From an uncultured Castellaniella sp. (GTDB taxonomy: Bacteria > Pseudomonadota > Gammaproteobacteria > Burkholderiales > Burkholderiaceae_B): a stretch of 64,000 nt of DNA. Below are positions 1-8,148 of the stretch, piece after piece. Position numbers and translations under genes: made by a program. The notes beneath the pieces are model-generated. The model did no database searches and had not been told where the DNA came from. It saw only the letters and a list, made by a program, of their open reading frames with translations. Each line of letters opens with the position of its first letter. Positions within the stretch are counted from its first letter, which is position 1. The stretch lies in assembly GCF_937988725.1 (NCBI RefSeq), contig NZ_CALKHS010000004.1, positions 186,001-250,000 on the forward strand, in the 5' to 3' direction.

Positions 1-2
1 TG

Positions 3-290
3 CGCTTCATCCGCAATTGCCGGGGACTGGACATGGCCCATGAGGAAATCCGGGCCCTGCTGGGCATGGTCGATCATCCGGCGCGGAACTGCGGCGCCAT
101 CAATCATCTGCTGGACGAGCACATCGCCCACGTGCAGGTGCGCCTGCGCGAATTGCAGGACCTGCGCCGCCAGCTGACGGGCCTGCGCGCGCAGTGCCAG
201 GCCGAGCAGGCCGTGGACGCCTGCGGCATCGTCCAGGGGCTGGCGAGCATGGAAACCGCGGAAAAGCCGCCGCACGCCACGCACCTGTGA
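3..290 (+). CDS. cadR: MerR-family Cd(II)/Pb(II)-responsive regulator, C-terminal part
   Basis: This is the 3' end of a gene that begins before the window; the reading frame is open from base 3 and stops with TGA at 288-290. The visible 95 residues match the second half of CadR/PbrR-type MerR regulators: the end of the DNA-binding domain (RFIRNCRGLDM), a long dimerisation helix (EHIAHVQVRLRELQDLRRQL) and the metal-binding loop. Three cysteines stand where this subfamily needs them: one at the start of the helix (NCGAIN) and a pair spaced C-x8-C near the end (CQAEQAVDAC). In the family these three bind Cd, Pb or Zn and twist the promoter DNA to activate an efflux gene. The convergent neighbour is a metal efflux protein, which fits, although its promoter lies at the far end of that gene. 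The N-terminal helix-turn-helix is not in view. Confidence 0.88.
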   Translation, partial: RFIRNCRGLDMAHEEIRALLGMVDHPARNCGAINHLLDEHIAHVQVRLRELQDLRRQLTGLRAQCQAEQAVDACGIVQGLASMETAEKPPHATHL

Positions 291-333
291 CCGAAGCGTC
301 TTGCCGGGACCCGGTCGTCGATCGGAAGGAACC

Positions 334-1227
334 CTATACCGGGTCGAAGTGCGTCATCACGTCCAGGACCGGCAGGTCCGCCATGACCCGTTCGCGCGCG
401 GCGACCGCGATCGCATGGCCCTCGACGATGGTCAGCCGGCCGTCCATTTCGATGTCCACTTCCACCCAGATCATGTCGCCCATCTTCCGGGTGCGCAGGT
501 CGTGGATGCCGCGCACGCCCGGCGTGGCCAGGATGCGTTCGCGGATGGCCTGTTCAGTGTCCCGGTCGGCGGCGCGGTCCACCAGGTCGTTGAAGGCCTG
601 CCAGGAAAACTTCCAGCCCATGCGGATGATCATCAGGCCCACGATCAGGGCGGCCAGCGGGTCGGCCAGCGGCAGGCCGGCCAGGTTGGCTCCGACCCCC
701 AGGGCGACCACCAGGGACGAGGCGGCGTCCGAGCGCGCATGCCAGGCATTGGCCACCAGCAGGGTGGACCGCACCCGATGCGCCACGCGCAGCAGGTAGC
801 GGAACAGCAGTTCCTTGGACAGCAGGGCCAGCAGGGCCACGTAGAAGGCCGCCGTGTGGACCACGGGGATCAGATCGGGGGCCTGCAGGCGTTCGAAGCT
901 GCGCCACAGCATGCCCAGGCCGACGATGGCCAGCAGCAGGCCGATGCCCAGGGTGGCGGCGGTTTCGAAGCGCAGGTGTCCGTAGGGATGGTCGGCGTCC
1001 GGGCCTTTGGCGCTGTGCTTGTTGGCGAACAGCACGATGCCGTCGGACACCAGGTCCGACAGGGAATGGATGGCGTCGGCCACCAGCGCCTGGGATTGCG
1101 CGAACAGGCCGATCGCCAGCTGGGCGCCGGTCAGCAGCAGATTGACCCAGACGCTGACCCAGGTGCTGCGGCGGGCCGCCGCCTGGCGTTCGGGCGTCTC
1201 GGTGTGGGCATTGGACAGGAGTGACAT
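334..1227 (-). CDS. Cation diffusion facilitator (CDF) metal efflux protein
   Basis: A 297-residue inner-membrane metal/proton antiporter of the CDF family, the usual length. The N-terminal membrane domain carries H54-x3-D58 in helix 2 (AIHSLSD) and H163-x3-D167 in helix 5 (WHARSD); an HD-HD quartet is typical of Zn/Cd-selective members, while Fe/Zn members usually have DD-HD. The cytoplasmic-loop signature DADHPYGH is at 77-84. The C-terminal part is the soluble CDF dimerisation domain (VEVDIEMDG). The ATG at 1227 was chosen because it begins directly before the conserved region; upstream in-frame sequence shows no family character. It converges on the CadR-like gene, and the two stop codons are about 43 bases apart. 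Zn/Cd specificity is inference from the quartet. Confidence 0.9.
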   Translation of the reverse strand: MSLLSNAHTETPERQAAARRSTWVSVWVNLLLTGAQLAIGLFAQSQALVADAIHSLSDLVSDGIVLFANKHSAKGPDADHPYGHLRFETAATLGIGLLLAIVGLGMLWRSFERLQAPDLIPVVHTAAFYVALLALLSKELLFRYLLRVAHRVRSTLLVANAWHARSDAASSLVVALGVGANLAGLPLADPLAALIVGLMIIRMGWKFSWQAFNDLVDRAADRDTEQAIRERILATPGVRGIHDLRTRKMGDMIWVEVDIEMDGRLTIVEGHAIAVAARERVMADLPVLDVMTHFDPV

Positions 1228-1343
1228 GGCCGTCAGTATACGGTCGGCCCGGGCGGGACGGTGCAGTACACTGGATTCCGTGTCGGTCGATCGGGATTGC
1301 CCCCTGCATGCGGTTTCATGTTCCTTCCGTGGTGGAGCGCGGC

Positions 1344-2519
1344 ATGCGCCTGATGCGCCAGTTCCCGTGGCACTGGCTGATCGCCGCGCTGGTCGCCGTC
1401 GACGGCTATCTGTTCCTGCAGCCGCTGTGGCAGGTGATCGGCAGCCAGGGCCTGATGCAGGCGCTGCAGGTGCGCGACAGCGCCAGCGTGACGGCATTCC
1501 TGGATTCCGGCGGCATCGCCCAGATGTCGCGCCTGATGCTCGGCCTGGGCGTGCAGGTGATGGCCGTCGGCCTGCTGTATCGGGCCCGCATCGCCTGGGC
1601 CATGAGCCTGCTGCTGTTGGCGGTGGTGGGCACGTATTCGCTGTGGCGCGGCCAGGGGCACCTGGGGCTGCTGGTCTACACCGTCGTGCTGGTGGTGGTG
1701 CTGATCGGCTACTGGCGCCATTTCGACCGAGCCAGCCTGACGGCCGGCAGTCTGTTCGCCGTGCTCAGCGTCGCCAGCCTGCTGGTCTATGCGGTCTTCG
1801 GCGTCCTGTACCTGGGCGACGAGTTCTCCCCGCCGGTGCACGATCCCGTCACGGCCCTGTATTTTTCCATCGTGTCCATGTCCACCGTGGGCTACGGGGA
1901 CATCAGCCCGCACACCGATGCGGCGCGGCTGTTCACGATTTCCATCATCATTCTGGGGATCACGGTCTTCGCCACTTCCATCAGCGCCGTGGTCGGACCT
2001 TTGATCGGGGGCAACATCCGGCGGCTGATGCGCGGAAGGGTTTCACACAGCATGCGTAAAAATCACATCATTCTGGCGGGGGTCAGTCCTTTGGCCCAAA
2101 GCCTGCACGCCGCCTTGCGCCAGCGTGGCCACGACGTGACGGTGATCGTGCCGTCCATGGACGGCCATCCGTATCCCGCGGACGCCGACCTGCTGGAAGG
2201 CGACGCCTCGGAGACCGCTGTCCTGCAGCAGGCGGGCGCGACCCATGCCCGCTACATCCTGGCGCTGCGCCAGGACGATTCGGAAAACGCCTTCATCGTC
2301 ATGGCGGGCCGCGAAGCCGGGGGATCCGACACCAGGCTGGTGGCCCTGGTGAATTCGCCCATGCACCTCAGCAAGATCCGCCGCGTCAATCCCGACATCG
2401 TGATTTCCCTGCAGGCGCTGGGCAGCGAGATCCTGGCGCGCACGCTCAGCGGAGAGGCCATCGACGAAGCCCTGATCACCCGCTTGCTGTTCGGGGAAAA
2501 GACGCCCGATCCGGGCTGA
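1344..2519 (+). CDS. kch: Kch-type potassium channel with RCK (TrkA-N) domain
   Basis: A 391-residue potassium channel resembling E. coli Kch. The N-terminal half has several hydrophobic segments followed by a pore loop with the K+ selectivity filter TVGYGD at residues 181-186. From about residue 238 there is a cytoplasmic RCK domain (HIILAGVSPLAQSL, LEGDASETAVLQQAGA, FGSEILAR-like GSEILARTLSGE). The start at 1344 follows GGTGGAG with good spacing; an in-frame ATG at 1308 (MRFHVPS) lacks a ribosome-binding site. A methionine at residue 237 stands just before the RCK domain, near where E. coli Kch is reported to have an internal start giving a soluble RCK product. The gene is transcribed away from the CDF gene across a short divergent gap. 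Its role in K+ homeostasis is family knowledge. Confidence 0.88.
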   Translation: MRLMRQFPWHWLIAALVAVDGYLFLQPLWQVIGSQGLMQALQVRDSASVTAFLDSGGIAQMSRLMLGLGVQVMAVGLLYRARIAWAMSLLLLAVVGTYSLWRGQGHLGLLVYTVVLVVVLIGYWRHFDRASLTAGSLFAVLSVASLLVYAVFGVLYLGDEFSPPVHDPVTALYFSIVSMSTVGYGDISPHTDAARLFTISIIILGITVFATSISAVVGPLIGGNIRRLMRGRVSHSMRKNHIILAGVSPLAQSLHAALRQRGHDVTVIVPSMDGHPYPADADLLEGDASETAVLQQAGATHARYILALRQDDSENAFIVMAGREAGGSDTRLVALVNSPMHLSKIRRVNPDIVISLQALGSEILARTLSGEAIDEALITRLLFGEKTPDPG

Positions 2520-2558
2520 TCCTGGCCTGTGCGGGCCGGGACGCCCGATCCGGCCGGA

Positions 2559-4628
2559 TCAGTGGATCCGCATGCCCGGCTGCGCGCCTTCCCAGGGTTC
2601 CAGCACGTAGATGCCGGGATTTTCTTTTTCGTCGGCGTGGCTGGCGGCCAGCACCATGCCTTCCGAGACGCCGAAGCGCATCTTGCGCGGCGCCAGGTTG
2701 GCGACCATCACGGTCAGCTTGCCGGCCAGGTCTTCGGGCTTGTACATGGACTTGATGCCGGAAAAGACCTGGCGCAGGCGGCCTTCGCCCACGTCCAGCG
2801 ACAGGCGCAGCAGCTTGTCCGAGCCTTCCACTTCCGCGCATTCGACGACGCGGGCGATGCGCAGGTCGATGCGGGCGAAATCCTTGATGTCGATGGTGTC
2901 GGCGATCGGCTCGCCGCCCGGGACGGCGGCGGGCGCCTGGGGCGGCTCGAACAGGGCGTCCAGCTGCGCCGGGTCGACGCGCTGCATCAGGTGCTTGAAG
3001 GCGGCGATGCGCGTGGGCAGGCTGTCGGCATCGGTCCAGACGTAAGCCTGTTCGCGGCCGAACAGTTCGCGGGCGACGCGGTCCGTCAGCGCGGGCAGGA
3101 CCGGCGCCAGCATGACCGACAGGGCCTGGAACCCCGCCAGGGCGCGGGAACAGATGTCCTGCAGCGCGGCCTTCTGCGCGGGTTCGGCCTGGGCGAAGCC
3201 CTTGGCCAGCACCCAGGGCTGGGCGGCGTCGAAGGCCTGGTTGATCTTGTCGGCCTGCGCCATGATGCGGCGGATGGCGCGGCCGTATTCGCGGGCCTCG
3301 AAATCGGCCTGGACTTCGGCGGCGCAGGCGCGCAGTTCGGCGCGCAGGGCGTCCGTGTCGCCGGCATAGGCCAGGGCGCCGTCGAAATGGCGGGTGATGA
3401 AGGTGGCCGCCCGGCTGGCGATGTTGACGTATTTGCCGATCAGGTCGCTGTTGACCCGCGCGATGAAGTCGTCCGGGTTGAAGTCCAGGTCTTCCACGTG
3501 CGCGTTCAGTTTCGCCGCGATGTAGTAGCGCAGCCATTCGGCATCCATGCCGATGTCCAGGTAACGCAGCGGGGAAATGCCCGTGCCCCGGCTCTTGGAC
3601 ATCTTTTCGCCGCTGACGGTGATGAAGCCGTGCACGTGCAGCATGTCGGGGACTTTCCGGCCGGAGAACTTCAGCGTGGCGGGCCAGAACAGGGCGTGGA
3701 AGTAGACGATGTCCTTGCCGATGAAGTGCACCTGCTCGGTGTCGCCGTCCGGCGCCAGCAGGGCGTCGTAGTCCAGCCCCTGCTTGCGGCAGTAGGCCTT
3801 CAGGGACGCCAGGTAACCCACGGGCGCGTCCAGCCAGACGTAGAAGTATTTGCCGGGCGCGTCCGGGATCGGGATGCCGAAATAGGGCTCGTCGCGCGAA
3901 ATGTCCCAGTCGGCCAGGTTGGCCTCGGCGCCTTCGGCCGTGCCCAGCCATTCGCGGGTCTTGGCCAGGACCTCGGACTGCAGCCGGGCGGCGCCGTCGG
4001 ATCGCCGGCCGTTGGTCCATTCCTGCAGGAAGGCCACGCAGCGCGGGTCGGACAGGCGGAAGAAGAAGTGTTCGGACGTGCGCAGCACCGGCCGCGCCTT
4101 GGTCAGGGTCGAATACGGCTCGATCAGTTCGGTCGGGCTGTAGACGGCGCCGCAGACTTCGCAGGAATCGCCGTACTGGTCCTTGGCGTGGCAGCGCGGG
4201 CATTCGCCCTTGATGTAGCGGTCCGGCAGGAACATGCCCTTGACCGGATCGTAGAACTGCTCGATTTCCCGGGTGTCGATGAAGCCGGCCGCCTTCAGGG
4301 CGCGGTAGATGTCCTGGGACAGTTCCACGTTTTCGGGCGTGTCGGTGCTGTGCCAGTGGTCGAAACGGATGTGGAAGCCGTTCAGGTACTTCGGCCGTTC
4401 GCCGGCATAGCGGGCGACCAGCGCCTGCGGGGTGATGCCTTCGGCCTGGGCCTTGAGCATGATGGGGGCGCCGTGCGCGTCGTCCGCGCCCACGAAATGC
4501 ACCGTGTGGCCCGCCATGCGCATGGCGCGCACCCAGGTGTCGGCCTGGATGTATTCCATGATGTGGCCGATGTGGAAGGACCCATTGGCGTAGGGCAGGG
4601 CGGTGGTGACGAAGATCGTGCGCGACAT
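2559..4628 (-). CDS. metG: Methionyl-tRNA synthetase
   Basis: A 689-residue class I aminoacyl-tRNA synthetase that charges tRNA-Met. The HIGH signature is at residues 19-22 and KMSKS at 342-346. A zinc knuckle with paired cysteines (CPRC and CEVC) lies near residue 145 in the connective-peptide insert, as in MetRS1/E. coli-like enzymes. The last ~105 residues are the tRNA-binding domain fused at the C-terminus (FARIDLRIARVVE, GVSEGMVLAAS), which makes the protein a dimer in relatives. A TAGAAT -10 box on the minus strand at 4664-4659 lies 31 bases before the ATG and gives a plausible promoter. Full length, no anomaly seen. Confidence 0.98.
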   Translation of the reverse strand: MSRTIFVTTALPYANGSFHIGHIMEYIQADTWVRAMRMAGHTVHFVGADDAHGAPIMLKAQAEGITPQALVARYAGERPKYLNGFHIRFDHWHSTDTPENVELSQDIYRALKAAGFIDTREIEQFYDPVKGMFLPDRYIKGECPRCHAKDQYGDSCEVCGAVYSPTELIEPYSTLTKARPVLRTSEHFFFRLSDPRCVAFLQEWTNGRRSDGAARLQSEVLAKTREWLGTAEGAEANLADWDISRDEPYFGIPIPDAPGKYFYVWLDAPVGYLASLKAYCRKQGLDYDALLAPDGDTEQVHFIGKDIVYFHALFWPATLKFSGRKVPDMLHVHGFITVSGEKMSKSRGTGISPLRYLDIGMDAEWLRYYIAAKLNAHVEDLDFNPDDFIARVNSDLIGKYVNIASRAATFITRHFDGALAYAGDTDALRAELRACAAEVQADFEAREYGRAIRRIMAQADKINQAFDAAQPWVLAKGFAQAEPAQKAALQDICSRALAGFQALSVMLAPVLPALTDRVARELFGREQAYVWTDADSLPTRIAAFKHLMQRVDPAQLDALFEPPQAPAAVPGGEPIADTIDIKDFARIDLRIARVVECAEVEGSDKLLRLSLDVGEGRLRQVFSGIKSMYKPEDLAGKLTVMVANLAPRKMRFGVSEGMVLAASHADEKENPGIYVLEPWEGAQPGMRIH

Positions 4629-4689
4629 GGCGGGCGGGCGGAAGGTCGAAAAGTGTTGATTCTATCAGCCCGCCCTCAGAGCCGTGGCG

Positions 4690-4715
4690 AAGGGCCGGAC
4701 GCCCGGCCGGCCCTT
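4690..4715 (-). terminator. Hairpin downstream of the small membrane protein gene
   Basis: A perfect 9-bp inverted repeat, AAGGGCCGG at 4690-4698 and CCGGCCCTT at 4707-4715, with an 8-base loop. It sits just past the stop of the minus-strand gene ending at 4732 and before metG starts, where a terminator would insulate the two. There is no real U-tract, so intrinsic termination is uncertain. Confidence 0.45.
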
Positions 4716-4731
4716 TAGTGGATGGAGCCCG

Positions 4732-5007
4732 TCAGGGAATTTCACGCATTTCGATGTCCGTGACGTCGTGGCGGCGCGCCTGGGTGTCGGTGCGCTGCCA
4801 GGCGCCCGGGCGCTGCGGCATCGGCGGACGGCGGCGTTCGGCCCAGTAGGCCTTGACCCCGAAGGGGCGGCCCTGCAGGCGGGCCACGATGTAGAGGATG
4901 CCGATGGCGAGGACCGTCGAGGCCATGAAGACCATGGCCATGATCAGGCCGAAGAAGGCCAGGATCAGAAACAGGGCGGCGCGCAGGATTTGTTGAATGA
5001 GATTCAT
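4732..5007 (-). CDS. Small membrane protein of unknown function
   Basis: A 91-residue protein that I do not recognise as a named family. The first ~45 residues are strongly hydrophobic (ALFLILAFFGLIMAMVF, TVLAIGILYIVARL) and should form one or two inner-membrane helices. The rest is a short, arginine- and proline-rich polar tail (AERRRPPMPQRP) presumably in the cytoplasm. A similarly placed small protein between metG and apbC is something I associate with Alcaligenaceae genomes, but this is memory only. It is read divergently from apbC and in the same direction as metG, from which a hairpin separates it. The ATG at 5007 has only a weak AGG upstream. Confidence 0.65.
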   Translation of the reverse strand: MNLIQQILRAALFLILAFFGLIMAMVFMASTVLAIGILYIVARLQGRPFGVKAYWAERRRPPMPQRPGAWQRTDTQARRHDVTDIEMREIP

Positions 5008-5170
5008 GAGAATGAGACCTGTAGGGCCGGAAAAAGTTGCATGCCGTGAGGCGGGGCCGCCCGGCTCGATCCGGGCAGGGGCGCGATCACATGCATATTG
5101 GGGTCAATCCGTGGATTTCCAGGGGAATCCGCTATGCTTGTGGTTTCGATAGTCTTCATCCGGATCTTCC

Positions 5171-6256
5171 ATGAGCATCACCCCCCAGGACATCCGTTCG
5201 GCCTTGTCGCGGGTCATCAATCCCGATACCCGCAAATCCCTGGCCGTGACGGAATCCGAATTGCAGATCGTCGCGTCGGGCGACGCCTTTGATATCACTG
5301 TAACCCTGGGCTATCCCGTATTCAATGGCGAACAGGCCCTGGGCGAAGCCATCCGGACGGCGCTGGCCGCCGCCGGGGCGCCGCTGGGCGCCCTGAGCTT
5401 CCGTTCGCGGATCGCCACGCATGCCGTGCAGCGCGGCCTGCGGCCGCTGGATTCCGTGCGCAACATCATCGCCGTGGCTTCCGGCAAGGGCGGCGTGGGC
5501 AAGAGCACCACCGCCGTGAACCTGGCGCTGGCGCTGCAGGCCCAGGGCGCCCGGGTGGGCCTGCTGGACGCCGACATCTACGGCCCCAGCGTGCCCATCA
5601 TGCTGGGCTTGTCGGGCAAGCCCAAAAGCCCCGACGGCAAGAGCATGGAACCCATGATGGGCCACGGCCTGCAGGCCAATTCCATCGGCTTCCTGATGGA
5701 TGACGACGGTCCGGCCATCTGGCGCGGCCCCATGGTCACCCAGGCGCTGACGCAGTTGCTATCGCTTACGAATTGGAACGATCTGGATTACCTGATTGTG
5801 GACATGCCGCCGGGAACCGGCGATATTGCCTTGACCATGGCGCAAAAGGTTCCGCTGACGGGGGCGGTCATCGTCACCACGCCGCAGGACCTGGCCTTGG
5901 CCGATGCCCGCAAGGGCCTGATCATGTTTCAAAAGGTGGATGTCCCGGTGTTGGGGATCGTGGAAAACATGTCCGTGCACGTATGCTCGAATTGCGGGCA
6001 CGTCGAACCCATTTTCGGGCAGGATGGCGGCCGCCAACTGGCCGCCACGTACCACCTGCCGTGGCTGGGGTCTCTGCCGCTGCAGCTCGACATCCGTCAG
6101 GAGACCGATTCGGGCCGGCCCAGCGTGGTAGCCTCGCCCGAGGGCCGGGCGGCGGCGCTGTATCACCAGATCGCCCATCAATTGGCGGTCCACGTGGCGG
6201 GTCAGCCGCTGGATGATTCTGGCGAGCGCCCCCGGGTCGTGGCCCGCAAGACCTGA
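5171..6256 (+). CDS. apbC: Iron-sulfur cluster carrier protein ApbC/Mrp
   Basis: A 361-residue MRP/NBP35-type P-loop ATPase that carries Fe-S clusters to apo-enzymes in the cytoplasm. Residues 1 to ~75 are a MIP18/DUF59 domain. The deviant Walker A motif GKGGVGKS is at 105-112. A C-terminal CxxC (C272 and C275, in VCSNCGH) should bridge a 4Fe-4S cluster between two subunits. The ATG at 5171 is the first one consistent with the DUF59 start. The stop overlaps the next ATG as TGATG at 6254-6258, suggesting co-translation with tamA. The functional link between an Fe-S carrier and outer-membrane assembly is not obvious; it may only reflect operon history. Confidence 0.95.
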   Translation: MSITPQDIRSALSRVINPDTRKSLAVTESELQIVASGDAFDITVTLGYPVFNGEQALGEAIRTALAAAGAPLGALSFRSRIATHAVQRGLRPLDSVRNIIAVASGKGGVGKSTTAVNLALALQAQGARVGLLDADIYGPSVPIMLGLSGKPKSPDGKSMEPMMGHGLQANSIGFLMDDDGPAIWRGPMVTQALTQLLSLTNWNDLDYLIVDMPPGTGDIALTMAQKVPLTGAVIVTTPQDLALADARKGLIMFQKVDVPVLGIVENMSVHVCSNCGHVEPIFGQDGGRQLAATYHLPWLGSLPLQLDIRQETDSGRPSVVASPEGRAAALYHQIAHQLAVHVAGQPLDDSGERPRVVARKT

Positions 6257-8148
6257 TGCCGGGGGGAGGGACTGCTTTCGGGGTCACGGGCCGATCGGCC
6301 CGGCGCCTGGCCGTCTGCGGTTCCGTCTGTCTGCTGCTGGCCCTGCCCAACGGCAGGCCCGCCCAGGCGGCTCGCCCCGAGGTCATCATCGACCCCGGCT
6401 CCTCGCCCCCCAAAGTCCTGCAGGCCATCACCGAAGCCGTCGGCGCCATCACGCGCCTGGCGGAAGACCAGGACGTCCGCGAAGTCTCGCGCCTGCGCCG
6501 CCGGGCCTGGGACGCGGCCCAGGCCGCCTTGCAGACCCAGGGGTATTTCTCCGCCAAGGTCACGCTGGACGTCTCCGACGGCGCCCCGAACGGCGGCGAG
6601 TTCTGGGACATCACCATCGATCCGGGCACCCGGACCCGCGTGCGCCAGCTGGGCCTGTCGTTCCAGGGGGCGTTGGCGGGATCCGCCTACACCAGCCGCC
6701 GGGACGTCCTGAAGGCCAATTGGCTGCTGAAGCCGGGCATGCCCTTCATCAACGACGATTGGCACACCGCCAAGTCCGGCCTGCTGGACGCCGTGGCGCA
6801 GCGGGATTTCTATTTCGCCCGCCTGGATCCGACGCGGGCCGTGGTCGATCCCCAGGCCTCCAAGGCGGATCTGGACGTGACCGTCGACAGCGGCCCGCCG
6901 GTGCGCCTGGGACAGCTGCAGGTGATCGGCCTGAAGCGGGTCCCGGAATCCCTGATCCGCCGCTACGTGCGCTACGACCCGGGCGATCCCTACGACCAGA
7001 CCAAGCTGGAAGACTGGCAGCAGGCCCTGCAGTCCACCTCGTTTTTCCGGGGGGCGTTCGTCACCCTGGTCGACGGCAGCCGGGCGGCGCCGGAGGAAAA
7101 GGCCGCGGAGCGCCGCGACCCCGATGAGCGCAAGGCGGCAATGGCGGCGCACCCGGCGGGAGACGATCCCGTGACCCTGCCCGTGCGCGTCCAGGTGACG
7201 GAAGCCCCCGCCCGCTACGCCAGCGGGTCCCTGGGGGCGGACAGCGATCACGGGGTGCGGGTCGAGGGCCTGTACCGGCAGAACGTCGTCTACGGCCTGC
7301 CGGTCTGGATCGAGACCGGGGCGGGGGTGGACATGAAGCGCCAGCGGGCGTTCTTCGACGTGCACCTGCCCCCCACGCTGAACGGCTACAAGGACAGCTT
7401 CGGGCTGCTCTACGATCATTCGGACATCGAGGGCCTGGAAACCAGCCGCACCGGCGTGGGCTGGAAGCGCACCCAGGAGCGCAAGGCCGCGGGCGACAGC
7501 CGCGTGGAATATGAAACCACCTGGAACGCCCTGATCGCCTACGACAAGACGCGGATCTCGGGGGCCTACGACTACGAAGTCCCCAGCTGGGCGGCGACCT
7601 GGCAGTGGCTGCGGCGCGACGTGAATGCCAAATACGATCCCCGCGAGGGCAATCTGATCGAATTCGGCCTGGGGGTGGGCACGACGCTGGATGACGGCAA
7701 GCCGTTCTACCGCAGCAGCCTGCGCGCCCAGCAATGGTGGTCGCTCAGCGACCGCGACGTGCTCACCGTGCGCGGCGAAATCGGCAAGGTCTGGTCGCAG
7801 ACCGACAGGCTGCCGCAGGACTTTTCCTGGCGCACGGGCGGTTCGCGCAGCATCCGCGGCTATCGCTACCAGAGCATCGGCCTGCAGCTTGGCGATGCGG
7901 TCATCGGGGCGCCCGTCCTGGGCGTCGCCAGCATCGAATACACCCACTATTTCACCGATATCCTGGGCGCCAATGTCTTTGTCGATGCCGGCGATGCGGC
8001 GCCTTCCTTTGGCCAGTTCGACTGGCACCTGGGCTACGGCGCCGGCGTGGCGGTGCGCACCCCGGCCGGGCCGTTCAACGTCGATCTGGCCTGGGCGCAG
8101 AAAGACCGCCGCCTGCGCCTGCAGTTCTCGCTGGGGATCGCGTTTTGA
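6256..8148 (+). CDS. tamA: TamA, Omp85-family outer-membrane assembly protein
   Basis: A 630-residue Omp85/BamA-superfamily outer-membrane protein. An arginine-rich start is followed by a hydrophobic stretch ending in AQA (about residues 16-37), a probable Sec signal peptide. POTRA-like domains fill the N-terminal half (for example the PVRLGQLQVIGLKRVP stretch), and the C-terminal ~300 residues look like a 16-strand barrel. SIRGYRYQSIG is the conserved RGY/F loop motif of Omp85 proteins, and the chain ends in phenylalanine (LGIAF), the usual barrel end signal. It partners the following TamB to insert autotransporters and other barrel proteins or to move phospholipids. It overlaps apbC by one base and tamB by four. 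Confidence 0.92.
   Translation: MPGGGTAFGVTGRSARRLAVCGSVCLLLALPNGRPAQAARPEVIIDPGSSPPKVLQAITEAVGAITRLAEDQDVREVSRLRRRAWDAAQAALQTQGYFSAKVTLDVSDGAPNGGEFWDITIDPGTRTRVRQLGLSFQGALAGSAYTSRRDVLKANWLLKPGMPFINDDWHTAKSGLLDAVAQRDFYFARLDPTRAVVDPQASKADLDVTVDSGPPVRLGQLQVIGLKRVPESLIRRYVRYDPGDPYDQTKLEDWQQALQSTSFFRGAFVTLVDGSRAAPEEKAAERRDPDERKAAMAAHPAGDDPVTLPVRVQVTEAPARYASGSLGADSDHGVRVEGLYRQNVVYGLPVWIETGAGVDMKRQRAFFDVHLPPTLNGYKDSFGLLYDHSDIEGLETSRTGVGWKRTQERKAAGDSRVEYETTWNALIAYDKTRISGAYDYEVPSWAATWQWLRRDVNAKYDPREGNLIEFGLGVGTTLDDGKPFYRSSLRAQQWWSLSDRDVLTVRGEIGKVWSQTDRLPQDFSWRTGGSRSIRGYRYQSIGLQLGDAVIGAPVLGVASIEYTHYFTDILGANVFVDAGDAAPSFGQFDWHLGYGAGVAVRTPAGPFNVDLAWAQKDRRLRLQFSLGIAF

Noticed and set aside
2529..4718. A 729-codon plus-strand frame over metG.
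   Set aside because: No family features; metG has every synthetase motif on the minus strand.
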